A DNA stretch of 64,000 nt from NCBI GenBank assembly GCA_003158855.1, contig PMLJ01000043.1:1-64000 (forward strand), read 5' to 3'. The stretch comes from Acidimicrobiaceae bacterium (GTDB taxonomy: Bacteria > Actinomycetota > Acidimicrobiia > Acidimicrobiales > RAAP-2). The position numbers and the translations under genes are program-made. This document shows, in pieces, positions 49,908 to 58,316 of this stretch. The notes below the pieces were generated by a model. That model was not told the origin of the DNA. It did no database searches and saw only the letters and a list, made by a program, of their open reading frames with translations. Numbering within the stretch: position 1 is the stretch's first letter; every line of letters begins with the position of its first letter.

Positions 49908-50725
49908 TGACGAACCCCTATGCATTGGCGCAACTCGCGGCGGATGAACTGCGCGAGAAGAGCGGCTTCGACTCGTACGATATCGCGATCGTGCTGGGCT
50001 CGGGGTGGAGGGAGGGCGCCGGGGCCCTCGGCGAGGCGAAGAGCGTCGTCGCGACGTCCGGACTGTCCGGATTCGTCGCGCCTACCGTCGCCGGGCACAG
50101 CGGACAGATCCTGTCGCTCGTCGTCAACGGGCGAAAGGTCGCCCTCGTTGCGGGGCGCGTGCACCTCTACGAGGGGAACACCGCGCACCAGGTGGTTCAT
50201 CCGGTGCGCACCGTTATCGCCGCCGGAGCCAGCAAGGTCGTGCTCACCAATGCCTGCGGCGGCATCGATCCCGCGCACGGGGCGGGAACCGTCGTGGTCA
50301 TCCGTGACCACATCAATCTGACGTCGACTTCGCCAATGGAGGGAGCCTCGCCTCCCGAGGGGTACGGTTCACGCTTCGTCGACTTGACCGATCTCTACAG
50401 CGCGCGTCTGCGCGCCGTTGTGAAGCACGCCTCCCCTGCGCTCGGCGAGGGCGTCTACGCGGGCTTTCGCGGACCTCACTACGAGACCCCCGCGGAGATC
50501 ACGATGGCGAAGACCATGGGTGCGACGCTCGTGGGCATGTCGACCGTTCTCGAAGCGATCGCGGCGCGCCACCTTGGTGTCGAAGTGCTGGGTCTCAGCC
50601 TGATTTCGAACCTGGCGGCGGGGGTGTCGCACACCGCGCTCAACCACCTGGAGGTGCTCGAAGCGGGACAGAACGCCGCCGGCTCCCTCGGTGCGCTGCT
50701 GGCCGAGCTCGTGCCCGCCCTGTGA
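49907..50725 (+). CDS. Purine nucleoside phosphorylase
   Basis: A 272-residue trimeric-type PNP splitting inosine and guanosine (and deoxy forms) to base and (deoxy)ribose-1-phosphate. Seen: IVLGSGWR, AGHSGQ, GRVHLYEGNTAHQVV, TNACGGI, GFRGPHYETPAEI, STVLEAIAARHLG and SLISNLAAG. ATG 49907 overlaps the previous stop (TGATGA); ATG 49886 is an alternative. The stop overlaps the next gene (GTGA). The product feeds the mutase and DeoC. Confidence 0.93.
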   Translation: MTNPYALAQLAADELREKSGFDSYDIAIVLGSGWREGAGALGEAKSVVATSGLSGFVAPTVAGHSGQILSLVVNGRKVALVAGRVHLYEGNTAHQVVHPVRTVIAAGASKVVLTNACGGIDPAHGAGTVVVIRDHINLTSTSPMEGASPPEGYGSRFVDLTDLYSARLRAVVKHASPALGEGVYAGFRGPHYETPAEITMAKTMGATLVGMSTVLEAIAARHLGVEVLGLSLISNLAAGVSHTALNHLEVLEAGQNAAGSLGALLAELVPAL

Positions 50726-52380
50726 ACGGTGAGTTGATCCACGAGGTCGAGGAGTGGATCGCGGGCGATCCCGATGATGAGGATCGGGCCACGCTGCAGC
50801 AACTGCTCGATCAGGGCGACGAAGAAGAGCTGAGTCGCCGGTTCGGATCCCGCCTGAACTTCGGGACCGCCGGACTTCGCGGCCCAGTGATGGCGGGTCC
50901 GGCGGGCATGAACCGCTACACGGTGCGCCGCGCGACGCAAGGAGTCGTCGCGTGGCTCGACGAGATCGGCGTCGAGCCCTCGAGGGGAGTCGTCGTCGGG
51001 CGTGATGCTCGACGCGGATCCGAGAAGTTCAACGATGAAGTCATCGCTGTCTTGCTGGGCGCCGGCGTCACCGTCTACGAGATGCCCCGCCCGCTCCCGA
51101 CACCATTCGTGGCCTACGCCGTGAAGGTCCTGCGCGCGGGCGCGGGAATCATGATCACGGCGAGCCACAACCCACCCAAGGACAATGGCTACAAGCTCTA
51201 CGGACCCGACGGCTCCCAGATCATCCCGCCGAGCGACGAGATCGTCGAACGCTACGCTAACGCGTCGACGACCCCGGCGCTCGGTGTCCGCTCGAGCGAC
51301 CGGCACCATGCGGTCTCGGATCAGGTTCTCGCCTCGTACCATGAGCACTTCGCGCGACGTTTCGCCGTCGCGGGTGGTAGTGACCTGAAGATCACATACA
51401 CGCCGCTCCACGGCGTCGGCGGCGAGCCGATGATGTCGCTCTTCGGCCAAGCCGGGTTTCGCTCCATCGCCGTCGTCGAGCAGCAGTTCGCCCCCGACGG
51501 ACGTTTCCCGACCCTGCCGTTCCCGAATCCCGAGGAGCCGGGCGCGCTCGACCTCGCGATGGCGAAGGCCGATGAGGCACTATCGACACTGGTCATCGCC
51601 AACGATCCCGACGCGGACCGATTAGGAGTGGCGGCAAGGGCCAGCACCGGCTGGCGCACGCTTCGCGGCGACGAGATCGGCTGGCTGCTCGCATCAGCGT
51701 TACTCGACGAGATGACGTCGCCCGATGACGTCGTCGCCACGACCATCGTTTCGTCCACGATGCTCGAGGAGATGGCGCGCGACGCCGGCGTCCGCTTCGC
51801 GGCGACGCTCACCGGATTCAAGTGGATCTCTCGCGCCGCCAGCGACGGCGTCCTGCGCTTCGGCTACGAGGAGGCGCTCGGCTATGCGGTCGATCCCCTG
51901 GTCGCGGACAAGGACGGGATGTCGGCGGCGCTGGCGGTGTGCCGATTGGCGCACGAGCTGGCCGAGAAAGGGAAAACGCTCTTCGATCGTTTGGATGAGC
52001 TCGAGAGCCGCTTCGGGGTCCACGCCGGAGCTCAATTTTCCCTGCGCGCGGACGGTCCAAGCGGGCTGAAGGCGATTCGCGACACGGTCAACAAGGTCCG
52101 AGCGGCTCCTCCCTCGACGCTGGGCGCGATCGCGGTTACCGAGGTGATCGACCTCGCGAAAGGGTGGAACGGACTGCTCCCCACCGACGGCCTAATGCTC
52201 CAGCTGGGCGAAAGCGGCCGCGTCGTCATTCGCCCTTCGGGGACCGAGCTGAAGTTGAAGGCCTACATGGAAGTGAAACTTGCGCCTGGCCAGGAACATT
52301 CACTAAGCGAGCAAAGGGCTGTTGGTGCAGAGCAACTCGCGGCGGTTCGCCGCGATCTGGAGATACTCTTGCACTTCTAG
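50722..52380 (+). CDS. Phosphosugar mutase, probable phosphopentomutase (PGM2-like)
   Basis: A 552-residue alpha-D-phosphohexomutase-family enzyme. Active-site Ser in ITASHNPPKDNGYK, metal loop NDPDADRLGVA, sugar loop GYEEALGYAVDP, phosphate-binding loop RPSGTELKLKAYME. Its position straight after PNP (GTGA overlap) and its PGM2-like length point to interconverting ribose-1-P and deoxyribose-1-P with the 5-phosphates, the step between PNP and DeoC; phosphomannomutase, the common annotation, is less fitting here. Ends four bases inside the convergent add gene. Confidence 0.9.
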   Translation: MNGELIHEVEEWIAGDPDDEDRATLQQLLDQGDEEELSRRFGSRLNFGTAGLRGPVMAGPAGMNRYTVRRATQGVVAWLDEIGVEPSRGVVVGRDARRGSEKFNDEVIAVLLGAGVTVYEMPRPLPTPFVAYAVKVLRAGAGIMITASHNPPKDNGYKLYGPDGSQIIPPSDEIVERYANASTTPALGVRSSDRHHAVSDQVLASYHEHFARRFAVAGGSDLKITYTPLHGVGGEPMMSLFGQAGFRSIAVVEQQFAPDGRFPTLPFPNPEEPGALDLAMAKADEALSTLVIANDPDADRLGVAARASTGWRTLRGDEIGWLLASALLDEMTSPDDVVATTIVSSTMLEEMARDAGVRFAATLTGFKWISRAASDGVLRFGYEEALGYAVDPLVADKDGMSAALAVCRLAHELAEKGKTLFDRLDELESRFGVHAGAQFSLRADGPSGLKAIRDTVNKVRAAPPSTLGAIAVTEVIDLAKGWNGLLPTDGLMLQLGESGRVVIRPSGTELKLKAYMEVKLAPGQEHSLSEQRAVGAEQLAAVRRDLEILLHF

Positions 52381-53468
52381 GCTTCGCGGAGCGCGGCGTA
52401 GCTCGGCTTAATGACCGTGTTGATCATCTCCAGGCGCTGGTCGAAATGGAGGAACGAACTCTTCGCCGCGTTGAGCGTCAGCCACTCCATGTCCTCGAGC
52501 GTCCAGCCAAACGCGTTCGCGCACGCCTCGAACTCGCTGCTCATGGTGATGCCGCTCATGAGCCGATTGTCGGTGTTGAGCGTGACGCGAAACCGCAGCT
52601 TGCGAAGGAGATCGATCGGGTGGGTCGCAATTGATGAAGCCGCGCCGGTGTGGACATTCGAAGTCGGGCACACCTCGAGCGGGATTCGTCGGTCCCGGAT
52701 GTAACTCGCGAGGCGCCCGAGTTCGTAGCGGTCGCCGACGCGGGTGATGTCGTCGGCGATTCGAACGCCGTGCCCGAGACGCTCGGCGTCACAGAACTGC
52801 ACCGCCTCCCAGATCGACGGCAGCCCGAAGGCTTCACCGGCGTGGATAGTCATGTGGAAGTTCTCGCGCTGGATGAGATGGAAGGCGCTCAGGTGCTCGG
52901 TCGGGGGAAATCCGTCCTCGGGCCCGGCGATGTCGAAGCCGCAGACGCCGGCGTCACGGAACGACACGGCCAGACGAGCGATCTCCTCGCTGCGACTGTT
53001 CTGTCGCATCGCCGAGAGGATGGCCCGCACGACGATTCTGTGTCCCTCGACGGCCGCCTGCTCGGTCCCGTGTTCGAGGCCGTTGAGCACGGCCATCACG
53101 ATCTCGTCGAGCGACAGTCCACGTCCGGTGTGCAGCTCGGGGGCGAAGCGAATCTCGGCGTAGACCACGCCATCGCGCGCGAGATCGAGCGCGCTCTCAC
53201 TGGCGACCCGCTCGAGTTGATCCCTGGCCTGCATCACGGCGGTGGTGTGGGAGAAGCCTTCGAGATAGCGCACGAGGTCGCTGCCCGGAGCGTCCGCGAT
53301 GAACCATTCGGCCAACTCATCGGGGTCGCTCGTCGGAAGTCCCTTGTAGTTGATCTCGCGGGCCAATTCCAGAACCGTCGTAGGACGCAGGCCCCCGTCG
53401 AGGTGCTCGTGGAGCACCACTTTGGGGGCTCTCTGAATCAGTTCTCGGGTGAGGGAGGTTCCAGACAT
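52377..53468 (-). CDS. add: Adenosine deaminase
   Basis: A 363-residue metal-dependent deaminase turning adenosine and deoxyadenosine to inosine forms. Zinc ligands and catalysis: HEHLDGG near the N-terminus, HAGEAFG, EVCPTSNVHTG, LNTDNRLMSG. Length and motif order match add. ATG 53468 has TAGCCT six bases upstream, a leaderless promoter within the 26-base gap after deoA, so it can be expressed apart from deoA. Product is the substrate of the convergent PNP operon. Confidence 0.95.
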   Translation of the reverse strand: MSGTSLTRELIQRAPKVVLHEHLDGGLRPTTVLELAREINYKGLPTSDPDELAEWFIADAPGSDLVRYLEGFSHTTAVMQARDQLERVASESALDLARDGVVYAEIRFAPELHTGRGLSLDEIVMAVLNGLEHGTEQAAVEGHRIVVRAILSAMRQNSRSEEIARLAVSFRDAGVCGFDIAGPEDGFPPTEHLSAFHLIQRENFHMTIHAGEAFGLPSIWEAVQFCDAERLGHGVRIADDITRVGDRYELGRLASYIRDRRIPLEVCPTSNVHTGAASSIATHPIDLLRKLRFRVTLNTDNRLMSGITMSSEFEACANAFGWTLEDMEWLTLNAAKSSFLHFDQRLEMINTVIKPSYAALREA

Positions 53469-53474
53469 GGATCA

Positions 53475-53480
53475 AGGCTA
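53475..53480 (-). promoter_or_regulatory. Leaderless -10 element of add
   Basis: TAGCCT on the minus strand, six bases before ATG 53468. Confidence 0.55.
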
Positions 53481-53494
53481 GCTAACCCGACGTC

Positions 53495-54778
53495 TCAGCC
53501 CGCCGTGATTTTCTCCAACAGGATGGGCTCCTGGCGCGCTGATTCTTCTCCCAGCTTCACGGCCCTGACGATGGTCTCACGGCCCCTCGAGAGGTGTTCA
53601 TCGTCGTCGGCGAAGAGCTCGAAGAGCGGCTGGCCGGCTTCGACGTAGTCACCCTCCCGCACGAGGCACATCACGCCGGCGCCGGCACTCACCGGGTCCT
53701 CTTTCCGAGCGCGTCCCGCGCCGAGGCGCCACGCCGCGATTCCCACGTTCAGCGCATCAACGGACTGGACGATGCCGTCCTGGGGGGCGAGGACGGCATC
53801 CCTGAACGTGGCGACCTCGAGCGCGGCGTCCGGGTCGCCACCCTGCGCTTTGATCATCGCGCGAAAGACCTCGTTCGCGGAGCCGTCATCGAGCTTGGCC
53901 GCGGGGTCCTCGTTGATGCCGACGAGCTCGAGCATGATGCGCGCGAGTCCGAGGGTCAGGTCCCTGACGTCGAGCGGACCTCCGCCCTGGAGCACCTCGA
54001 CCGCCTCGGTCACTTCGAGGGCGTTGCCGACCGCTCGTCCGAGCGGCTGGTTCATTGACGTGAGCTGGGCGACGGTGGCGACGCCGTGGCTCGTTCCGAG
54101 CGACACCATGGTGGTGGCGAGTTCGCGCGCGCGTTCGATGGACTTGATGAATGCGCCGCGCCCGACCTTCACGTCGAGCACGAGCGCCTTGGTGCCTTCG
54201 GCGATCTTCTTGGACATGATCGAGGAGGAGATGAGGGGAATCGATTCGACCGTCGCGGTCACGTCGCGCAGCGCGTAGAGCTTTCGATCGACGGGAGCAA
54301 GTCCCTGGCCAGCGGCGCAGATGACCGCGCCGACGCTTTCGAGCTGGTCACGCATCTCGTCGTTCGAGAGGAGGGCCCGCCATCCGGGAATCGACTCGAG
54401 CTTGTCGAGCGTGCCACCGGTGTGGCCGAGGCCACGGCCCGAGAGCTGGGGAACCGCCGCTCCGCACGACGCGACGAGCGGGGCCAGGATCAGGGAGATC
54501 TTGTCCCCGACGCCGCCCGTCGAATGCTTGTCGACGGTGGGGCGCGAGAGTCCCTGGAGGTTCAATTGCTCGCCCGACGCGATCATGCAGTCGGTCCACG
54601 TCAGCAGCTCGTGCGACCCAAGTCCGTTGAAGAAGATGGCCATGAGGAGCGCGGACATCTGCTCGTCGGCGACCTCGCCCTTCGCGTAGGCGTCGAGCAT
54701 CCATGCGATGGCCTCGTCGTTGAGCGCGGCTCCGTCACGTTTGGCGCTGATGATGTCGACTGCGGAGAATGAACTCAT
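53495..54778 (-). CDS. deoA: Thymidine phosphorylase
   Basis: A 427-residue pyrimidine nucleoside phosphorylase. Seen: DKHSTGGVGDKISL (family signature), GRGLGHTGGTLDKLESIPG, LYALRDVTATVESIPLI, SSSIMSKKIAEG and VLDVKVGRGAFI. It splits thymidine, deoxyuridine and perhaps uridine. ATG 54778 overlaps the stop of cdd (ATGA) with AGAAGAA before it; the longer frame to 54922 runs into cdd. It is the natural next step after cytidine deaminase. Confidence 0.95.
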   Translation of the reverse strand: MSSFSAVDIISAKRDGAALNDEAIAWMLDAYAKGEVADEQMSALLMAIFFNGLGSHELLTWTDCMIASGEQLNLQGLSRPTVDKHSTGGVGDKISLILAPLVASCGAAVPQLSGRGLGHTGGTLDKLESIPGWRALLSNDEMRDQLESVGAVICAAGQGLAPVDRKLYALRDVTATVESIPLISSSIMSKKIAEGTKALVLDVKVGRGAFIKSIERARELATTMVSLGTSHGVATVAQLTSMNQPLGRAVGNALEVTEAVEVLQGGGPLDVRDLTLGLARIMLELVGINEDPAAKLDDGSANEVFRAMIKAQGGDPDAALEVATFRDAVLAPQDGIVQSVDALNVGIAAWRLGAGRARKEDPVSAGAGVMCLVREGDYVEAGQPLFELFADDDEHLSRGRETIVRAVKLGEESARQEPILLEKITAG

Positions 54779-55194
54779 TTTGTTCTTCTCACGTCCAAGT
54801 CGTCTGGACCGAAGGCGTGTGGCAGGAGGTCGTGTAGGTGGGAGGGCGCCTTGTCGGGGCCATTGTCGACGAGTAGCCCGCCTCCGCCGTGCTCGAAGAG
54901 GAGTTGGCGACAACGGCCGCACGGGGCGATGGGCTCGAGGTCACCGGCCACGACGGCGACCGCCGCGAGTCGTCCGCCGCCAAGGCGAATGAGATCGCTG
55001 ACGAGCGAACACTCGGCGCAGAGCGTGAGGCCGTAGCTGGCGTTTTCGACGTTGGCGCCCGTCACGAAGCGTCCATCGGTGGTGTAGCCGGCGGCCCCGA
55101 CGTGCACCTTCGAGTACGGCGCGTAGGAGGAGGAGGTGGCGTTGCGGGCTCGCTCTCGGAGCTCGCTCCAGGGGATTTCGCTAAGAGAACTCAC
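54775..55194 (-). CDS. cdd: Cytidine deaminase
   Basis: A 139-residue homotetrameric-type deaminase. Zinc site CAE (in LTLCAECSLV) and PCGRC (in IAPCGRCRQLL), with YAPYSKVHVGAA and GANVENASYG at the N-terminus. It converts (deoxy)cytidine to (deoxy)uridine for DeoA. GTG 55194 has TACTGT six bases upstream; the gene lies 25 bases from the divergent psuG. Confidence 0.95.
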   Translation of the reverse strand: MSSLSEIPWSELRERARNATSSSYAPYSKVHVGAAGYTTDGRFVTGANVENASYGLTLCAECSLVSDLIRLGGGRLAAVAVVAGDLEPIAPCGRCRQLLFEHGGGGLLVDNGPDKAPSHLHDLLPHAFGPDDLDVRRTK

Positions 55195-55200
55195 GGTCAA

Positions 55201-55206
55201 ACAGTA
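55201..55206 (-). promoter_or_regulatory. Leaderless -10 element of cdd
   Basis: TACTGT on the minus strand, six bases before GTG 55194. It overlaps the plus-strand -10 candidate of psuG by two bases. Confidence 0.55.
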
Positions 55207-55210
55207 CACT
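55205..55210 (+). promoter_or_regulatory. -10 candidate of psuG
   Basis: TACACT, nine bases before ATG 55220, overlapping the cdd -10 on the other strand. Confidence 0.4.
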
Positions 55211-55219
55211 TCGCATGGA

Positions 55220-56149
55220 ATGGACAACTCTTTCGAATCCTTGGTCGTGCTGCACGATGAAGTGGCTACCGCGCTCTTCGAAGGCCGTGGCGTGGTCGCC
55301 CTCGAGACCACGATCGTGGTACAGGGCCTGCCGACGCCGACGAATCTGGAGGTCGCCCGCCAGTGCGAGGCCGCGGTGCGCGAGGGCGGGTCGGTGCCCG
55401 CGACCGTTGGTATCTTGAACGGCAGTATCATCGTCGGACTCACCATCGAGCAGCTCGAGGAGCTCGCGTCACCCTCGCGCAATGCCGCCAAGCTTTCGGC
55501 GCGCGATTTGGGTGTGGCGCTCGCCAGCGGCGTTGATGGCGCGACGACCGTCGCGGGGACAATTGCGGTCGCCCATCGCGTCGGCATCGACGTCATGGCG
55601 ACGGGAGGTCTCGGCGGGGTGCACCGCGACGCCGTACGCAGTTTCGACGAGTCCGCTGACCTCACGGCGATGTCGAGGACCCCGGTGCTCGTCGTTGCAT
55701 CGGGCGTGAAGTCGATTCTCGATATCGGAGCGACCCTCGAGCGACTCGATTCGCTCGGCGTTCCGATCGTGGGATTCCGCACGAGGAAGTTCCCCGGCTT
55801 CTATCGAAGCGACAGCGGTTACGAGCTCGACTGGTCGCTCGAGAGTGCCGAGGAAGCTGCTCGGGCGTTTCTCCATCATCGCCGCTTTTCCCCGACCGGT
55901 TTTCTGGTGGCGAACCCTGTCGCCGAAGAGCATCAGCTCGATGGCCAACTTCACGACCAGGCCTTAGAGAGCGCGCTCGAGAAGGCCCAGCTACTCGGCG
56001 TCACGGGAAACCAAGTGACCCCGGTGCTGCTCGCGGAGTTCGCTCGATTCAGCGAAGGACGCAGCGTGCAGGTCAACATGGACCTCGTGGTGTCCAACGC
56101 CGGACTCGCCGGGCACATCGCCGCGGAAGTCTCACGGGCGCGGAAATGA
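55220..56149 (+). CDS. psuG: Pseudouridine-5'-phosphate glycosidase
   Basis: A 309-residue enzyme that splits pseudouridine-5-phosphate into uracil and ribose-5-phosphate. Seen: VALETTIVVQGLP with the Glu, VPATVGILNGSIIVGL, KLSARDLGVALASG, GATTVAGTI, FATGGLGGVHR-like MATGGLGGVHRDA, VVASGVKSILDI, FRTRKFPGFY and NPVAEEHQL. ATG 55220 is used because the ATG at 55215 is out of frame; the frame extends to 55136 inside cdd. Stop overlaps the kinase gene (ATGA). Confidence 0.95.
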   Translation: MDNSFESLVVLHDEVATALFEGRGVVALETTIVVQGLPTPTNLEVARQCEAAVREGGSVPATVGILNGSIIVGLTIEQLEELASPSRNAAKLSARDLGVALASGVDGATTVAGTIAVAHRVGIDVMATGGLGGVHRDAVRSFDESADLTAMSRTPVLVVASGVKSILDIGATLERLDSLGVPIVGFRTRKFPGFYRSDSGYELDWSLESAEEAARAFLHHRRFSPTGFLVANPVAEEHQLDGQLHDQALESALEKAQLLGVTGNQVTPVLLAEFARFSEGRSVQVNMDLVVSNAGLAGHIAAEVSRARK

Positions 56150-57021
56150 CCAAACGCATTGTCGTCATTGGCGACGCGATGCTGGACGTGGTGGTGCGCC
56201 CCGAGGAACCTCTGGCGCCCACGAGTGACACGAAGTCGAAGGTCCGCTTCAGTCGCGGAGGTTCCGCCGCGAACATGGCCGTGGCGCTCGGCGCCCATCA
56301 CGATGTGGTCTACGTCGGCGTTGTCGGAAACGACGAGCCAGGCGAGATGTTTGCCCGTGACCTCGAGGACGCCGGCATCGGAGCGGAACTCCAGGTTGAG
56401 GAAGGGTCGACGGGAGTCGTCGTCGCAATAGTCGCCGATGATGGCCAGCGCGCGATGATGACCGACCGCGGGGTCAACTCCCTGTTGTCGATCGACACCG
56501 TCAATGACGCCCTGAGTGGTCATTTTGATCACTTGCACGTGTCGGGCTACACGATTCTCGACGACGCCACCCGTCCGGTCGCGGCGAGCGCCCTCGAGAC
56601 TGCTCGCGCCCGAGGTGCGTCAACCTCGGTGGACGCGTGCTCGGTGGGTCCACTCGCGATGCTCGGTGCCGTGGAGTTCCTGGAGTCTGCGGGCCACGTC
56701 ACGATGCTCTTCGCGAACGAGGAGGAGGCGCTGCTGCTGTCGGGAGCGGACGACGTCAAGGGGGCCGGTGCCGCACTTCGCGTCGCGGGTGACGAGGTCG
56801 TGATCACTCGCGGGACCAACGGAGCCGTTGTCGCTCGAGGGAACGACGAGTGGACGCAGCTCTCGAGGAATGTGGAAATTGTCGACACGACCGGAGCCGG
56901 CGACGCCGCGACGGGAGCCTATCTGTCAGCTCGCTTGAACGGCCTCGACTGCGACGAGTCGCTCAGACTCGCCATGGAGAGCGCGTCGTCGGTAGTCGGA
57001 GGTCTTGGCTCTCGCGGCTAG
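56146..57021 (+). CDS. psuK: PfkB-family kinase, probable pseudouridine kinase
   Basis: A 291-residue ribokinase-like kinase. N-terminal IVVIGDAMLDVVV, substrate loop SRGGSAANMAVALG, and the C-terminal DTTGAGDAATGAYL with the catalytic Asp and anion hole. ATGA overlap with psuG makes it the likely pseudouridine kinase supplying PsuG, although adenosine or ribose kinases cannot be excluded by sequence alone. It ends convergent with, and overlaps by four bases, the permease gene of the nucleoside transporter. Confidence 0.88.
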   Translation: MTKRIVVIGDAMLDVVVRPEEPLAPTSDTKSKVRFSRGGSAANMAVALGAHHDVVYVGVVGNDEPGEMFARDLEDAGIGAELQVEEGSTGVVVAIVADDGQRAMMTDRGVNSLLSIDTVNDALSGHFDHLHVSGYTILDDATRPVAASALETARARGASTSVDACSVGPLAMLGAVEFLESAGHVTMLFANEEEALLLSGADDVKGAGAALRVAGDEVVITRGTNGAVVARGNDEWTQLSRNVEIVDTTGAGDAATGAYLSARLNGLDCDESLRLAMESASSVVGGLGSRG

Positions 57022-58316
57022 TCGCGGCGGTACGGGACGCCGTCCGCACCGGGTGGACGCACGCGTCCGATCAGGCCGGCAACCACGATGATCGTGATGA
57101 TGTACGGGAACATCTGCAGCACGTAGAGGGACACCGGCACGTCGTACGAGACCAGGGTGTACGAGAGGAAGACGGAGATACCGAAGATCATCGAGGCGAC
57201 CACCGCACCGGAAGGCCGCCACCGGCCAAAAATCATGGCCGCGAGCGCGATGTATCCGAGCCCCGAGGTATACCCCGGCTGGAACTGCCCTTGGGAGGCC
57301 ATGAAGGCGACGCCACCAATTCCGGCGATGGCCCCGCCCAGGACCACGTTGATGTAGCGCACTCGCGAAACGCTGATACCGACCGTGGCGGCCGCGTGCG
57401 GGTGCTCGCCGACGGCGCGCACGTGGAGTCCGTAGCGGGTCTTGAAGAGCGCGAAGCTGACGAGCGCCACCAGCACGATCATCAGGTAGAAGAAGCCGCT
57501 CTGGTTAAAGAGGACCGGACCGAGGATCGGAATCTTCGACAACAGGGGAATGGCGAGGTTGGGCGCGAGGTTGCCCGTGTTGTACTGCGGGAAGGGAGTC
57601 AAGACCTGCAGGTTCAGGTAGGACGAGAGCGAGCTCATCATGGTGACGATCACCACGCCGACGATGATCTGGTCGACCAGGTAGCGCAGGGCGAGGAAGG
57701 CCAGTAGGAGCCCCAGCAGACCGCCGACGAGGGCCCCGACGATGGCGGCGTAGAAGAAGTTGTGGGTGGTCGAGACGACCATCGAACCAAAGAAGGCGCC
57801 GGCAACGTACTGACCCTCGATGGCGATGTTGACCACGCCCGAGCGCTCGCACATTACGCCCGAGAGCGAGCCGAAGATGAGGACCATGACGACCTCGGTG
57901 CTGCCGGTCAGGATGTCGGTCAGATTGATGAACGAGACCGGCGAGGGTCCGGGAGTACGGGCCGCCCAGAAGAGCAACGCGAGGAGGAAGAGCACAGCCA
58001 CTACCCCGAAGCGACCCATGACGAAGCTCTTCGGCTGGCGCAGGAAGACCTCGACGCCCAATCCGATCATCACGAGTGCCAACACGACGACGGTCCATCG
58101 CGTCGTCAGTGTGAGGCTGCCGAGATGCAACGGAGCGGAGTTACTGAGGTTGATCGGGCTGAAGTTGAGCGTTGAGTGTGCAGTGGCGGCGCTCCCCATT
58201 CCGAATACCAGCAGCGTCAAGAGACCGACGATGGCCATGATGACGGCGATGACCCTCGTGCGGCCTTCGGGCTTGACAGCGAGGGCCTGCTCGGTGGTCG
58301 ATTCGGCGATCGTCAC
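57018..58316 (-). CDS. BMP-type nucleoside ABC transporter permease
   Basis: A 432-residue membrane protein with about ten hydrophobic segments. The BPD_transp_2 pattern is clear: MCERSGVVNIAIEGQYVAGAFFG, GALVGGLLGLLLAFLAL and the loop RYGLHVRAVGEHPHAAATVGISVSRVRY. N-terminal 100 residues hold two extra segments. GTG 58316 overlaps the stop of the preceding permease gene (GTGA). Last gene of the importer operon. Confidence 0.93.
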   Translation of the reverse strand: MTIAESTTEQALAVKPEGRTRVIAVIMAIVGLLTLLVFGMGSAATAHSTLNFSPINLSNSAPLHLGSLTLTTRWTVVVLALVMIGLGVEVFLRQPKSFVMGRFGVVAVLFLLALLFWAARTPGPSPVSFINLTDILTGSTEVVMVLIFGSLSGVMCERSGVVNIAIEGQYVAGAFFGSMVVSTTHNFFYAAIVGALVGGLLGLLLAFLALRYLVDQIIVGVVIVTMMSSLSSYLNLQVLTPFPQYNTGNLAPNLAIPLLSKIPILGPVLFNQSGFFYLMIVLVALVSFALFKTRYGLHVRAVGEHPHAAATVGISVSRVRYINVVLGGAIAGIGGVAFMASQGQFQPGYTSGLGYIALAAMIFGRWRPSGAVVASMIFGISVFLSYTLVSYDVPVSLYVLQMFPYIITIIVVAGLIGRVRPPGADGVPYRRD

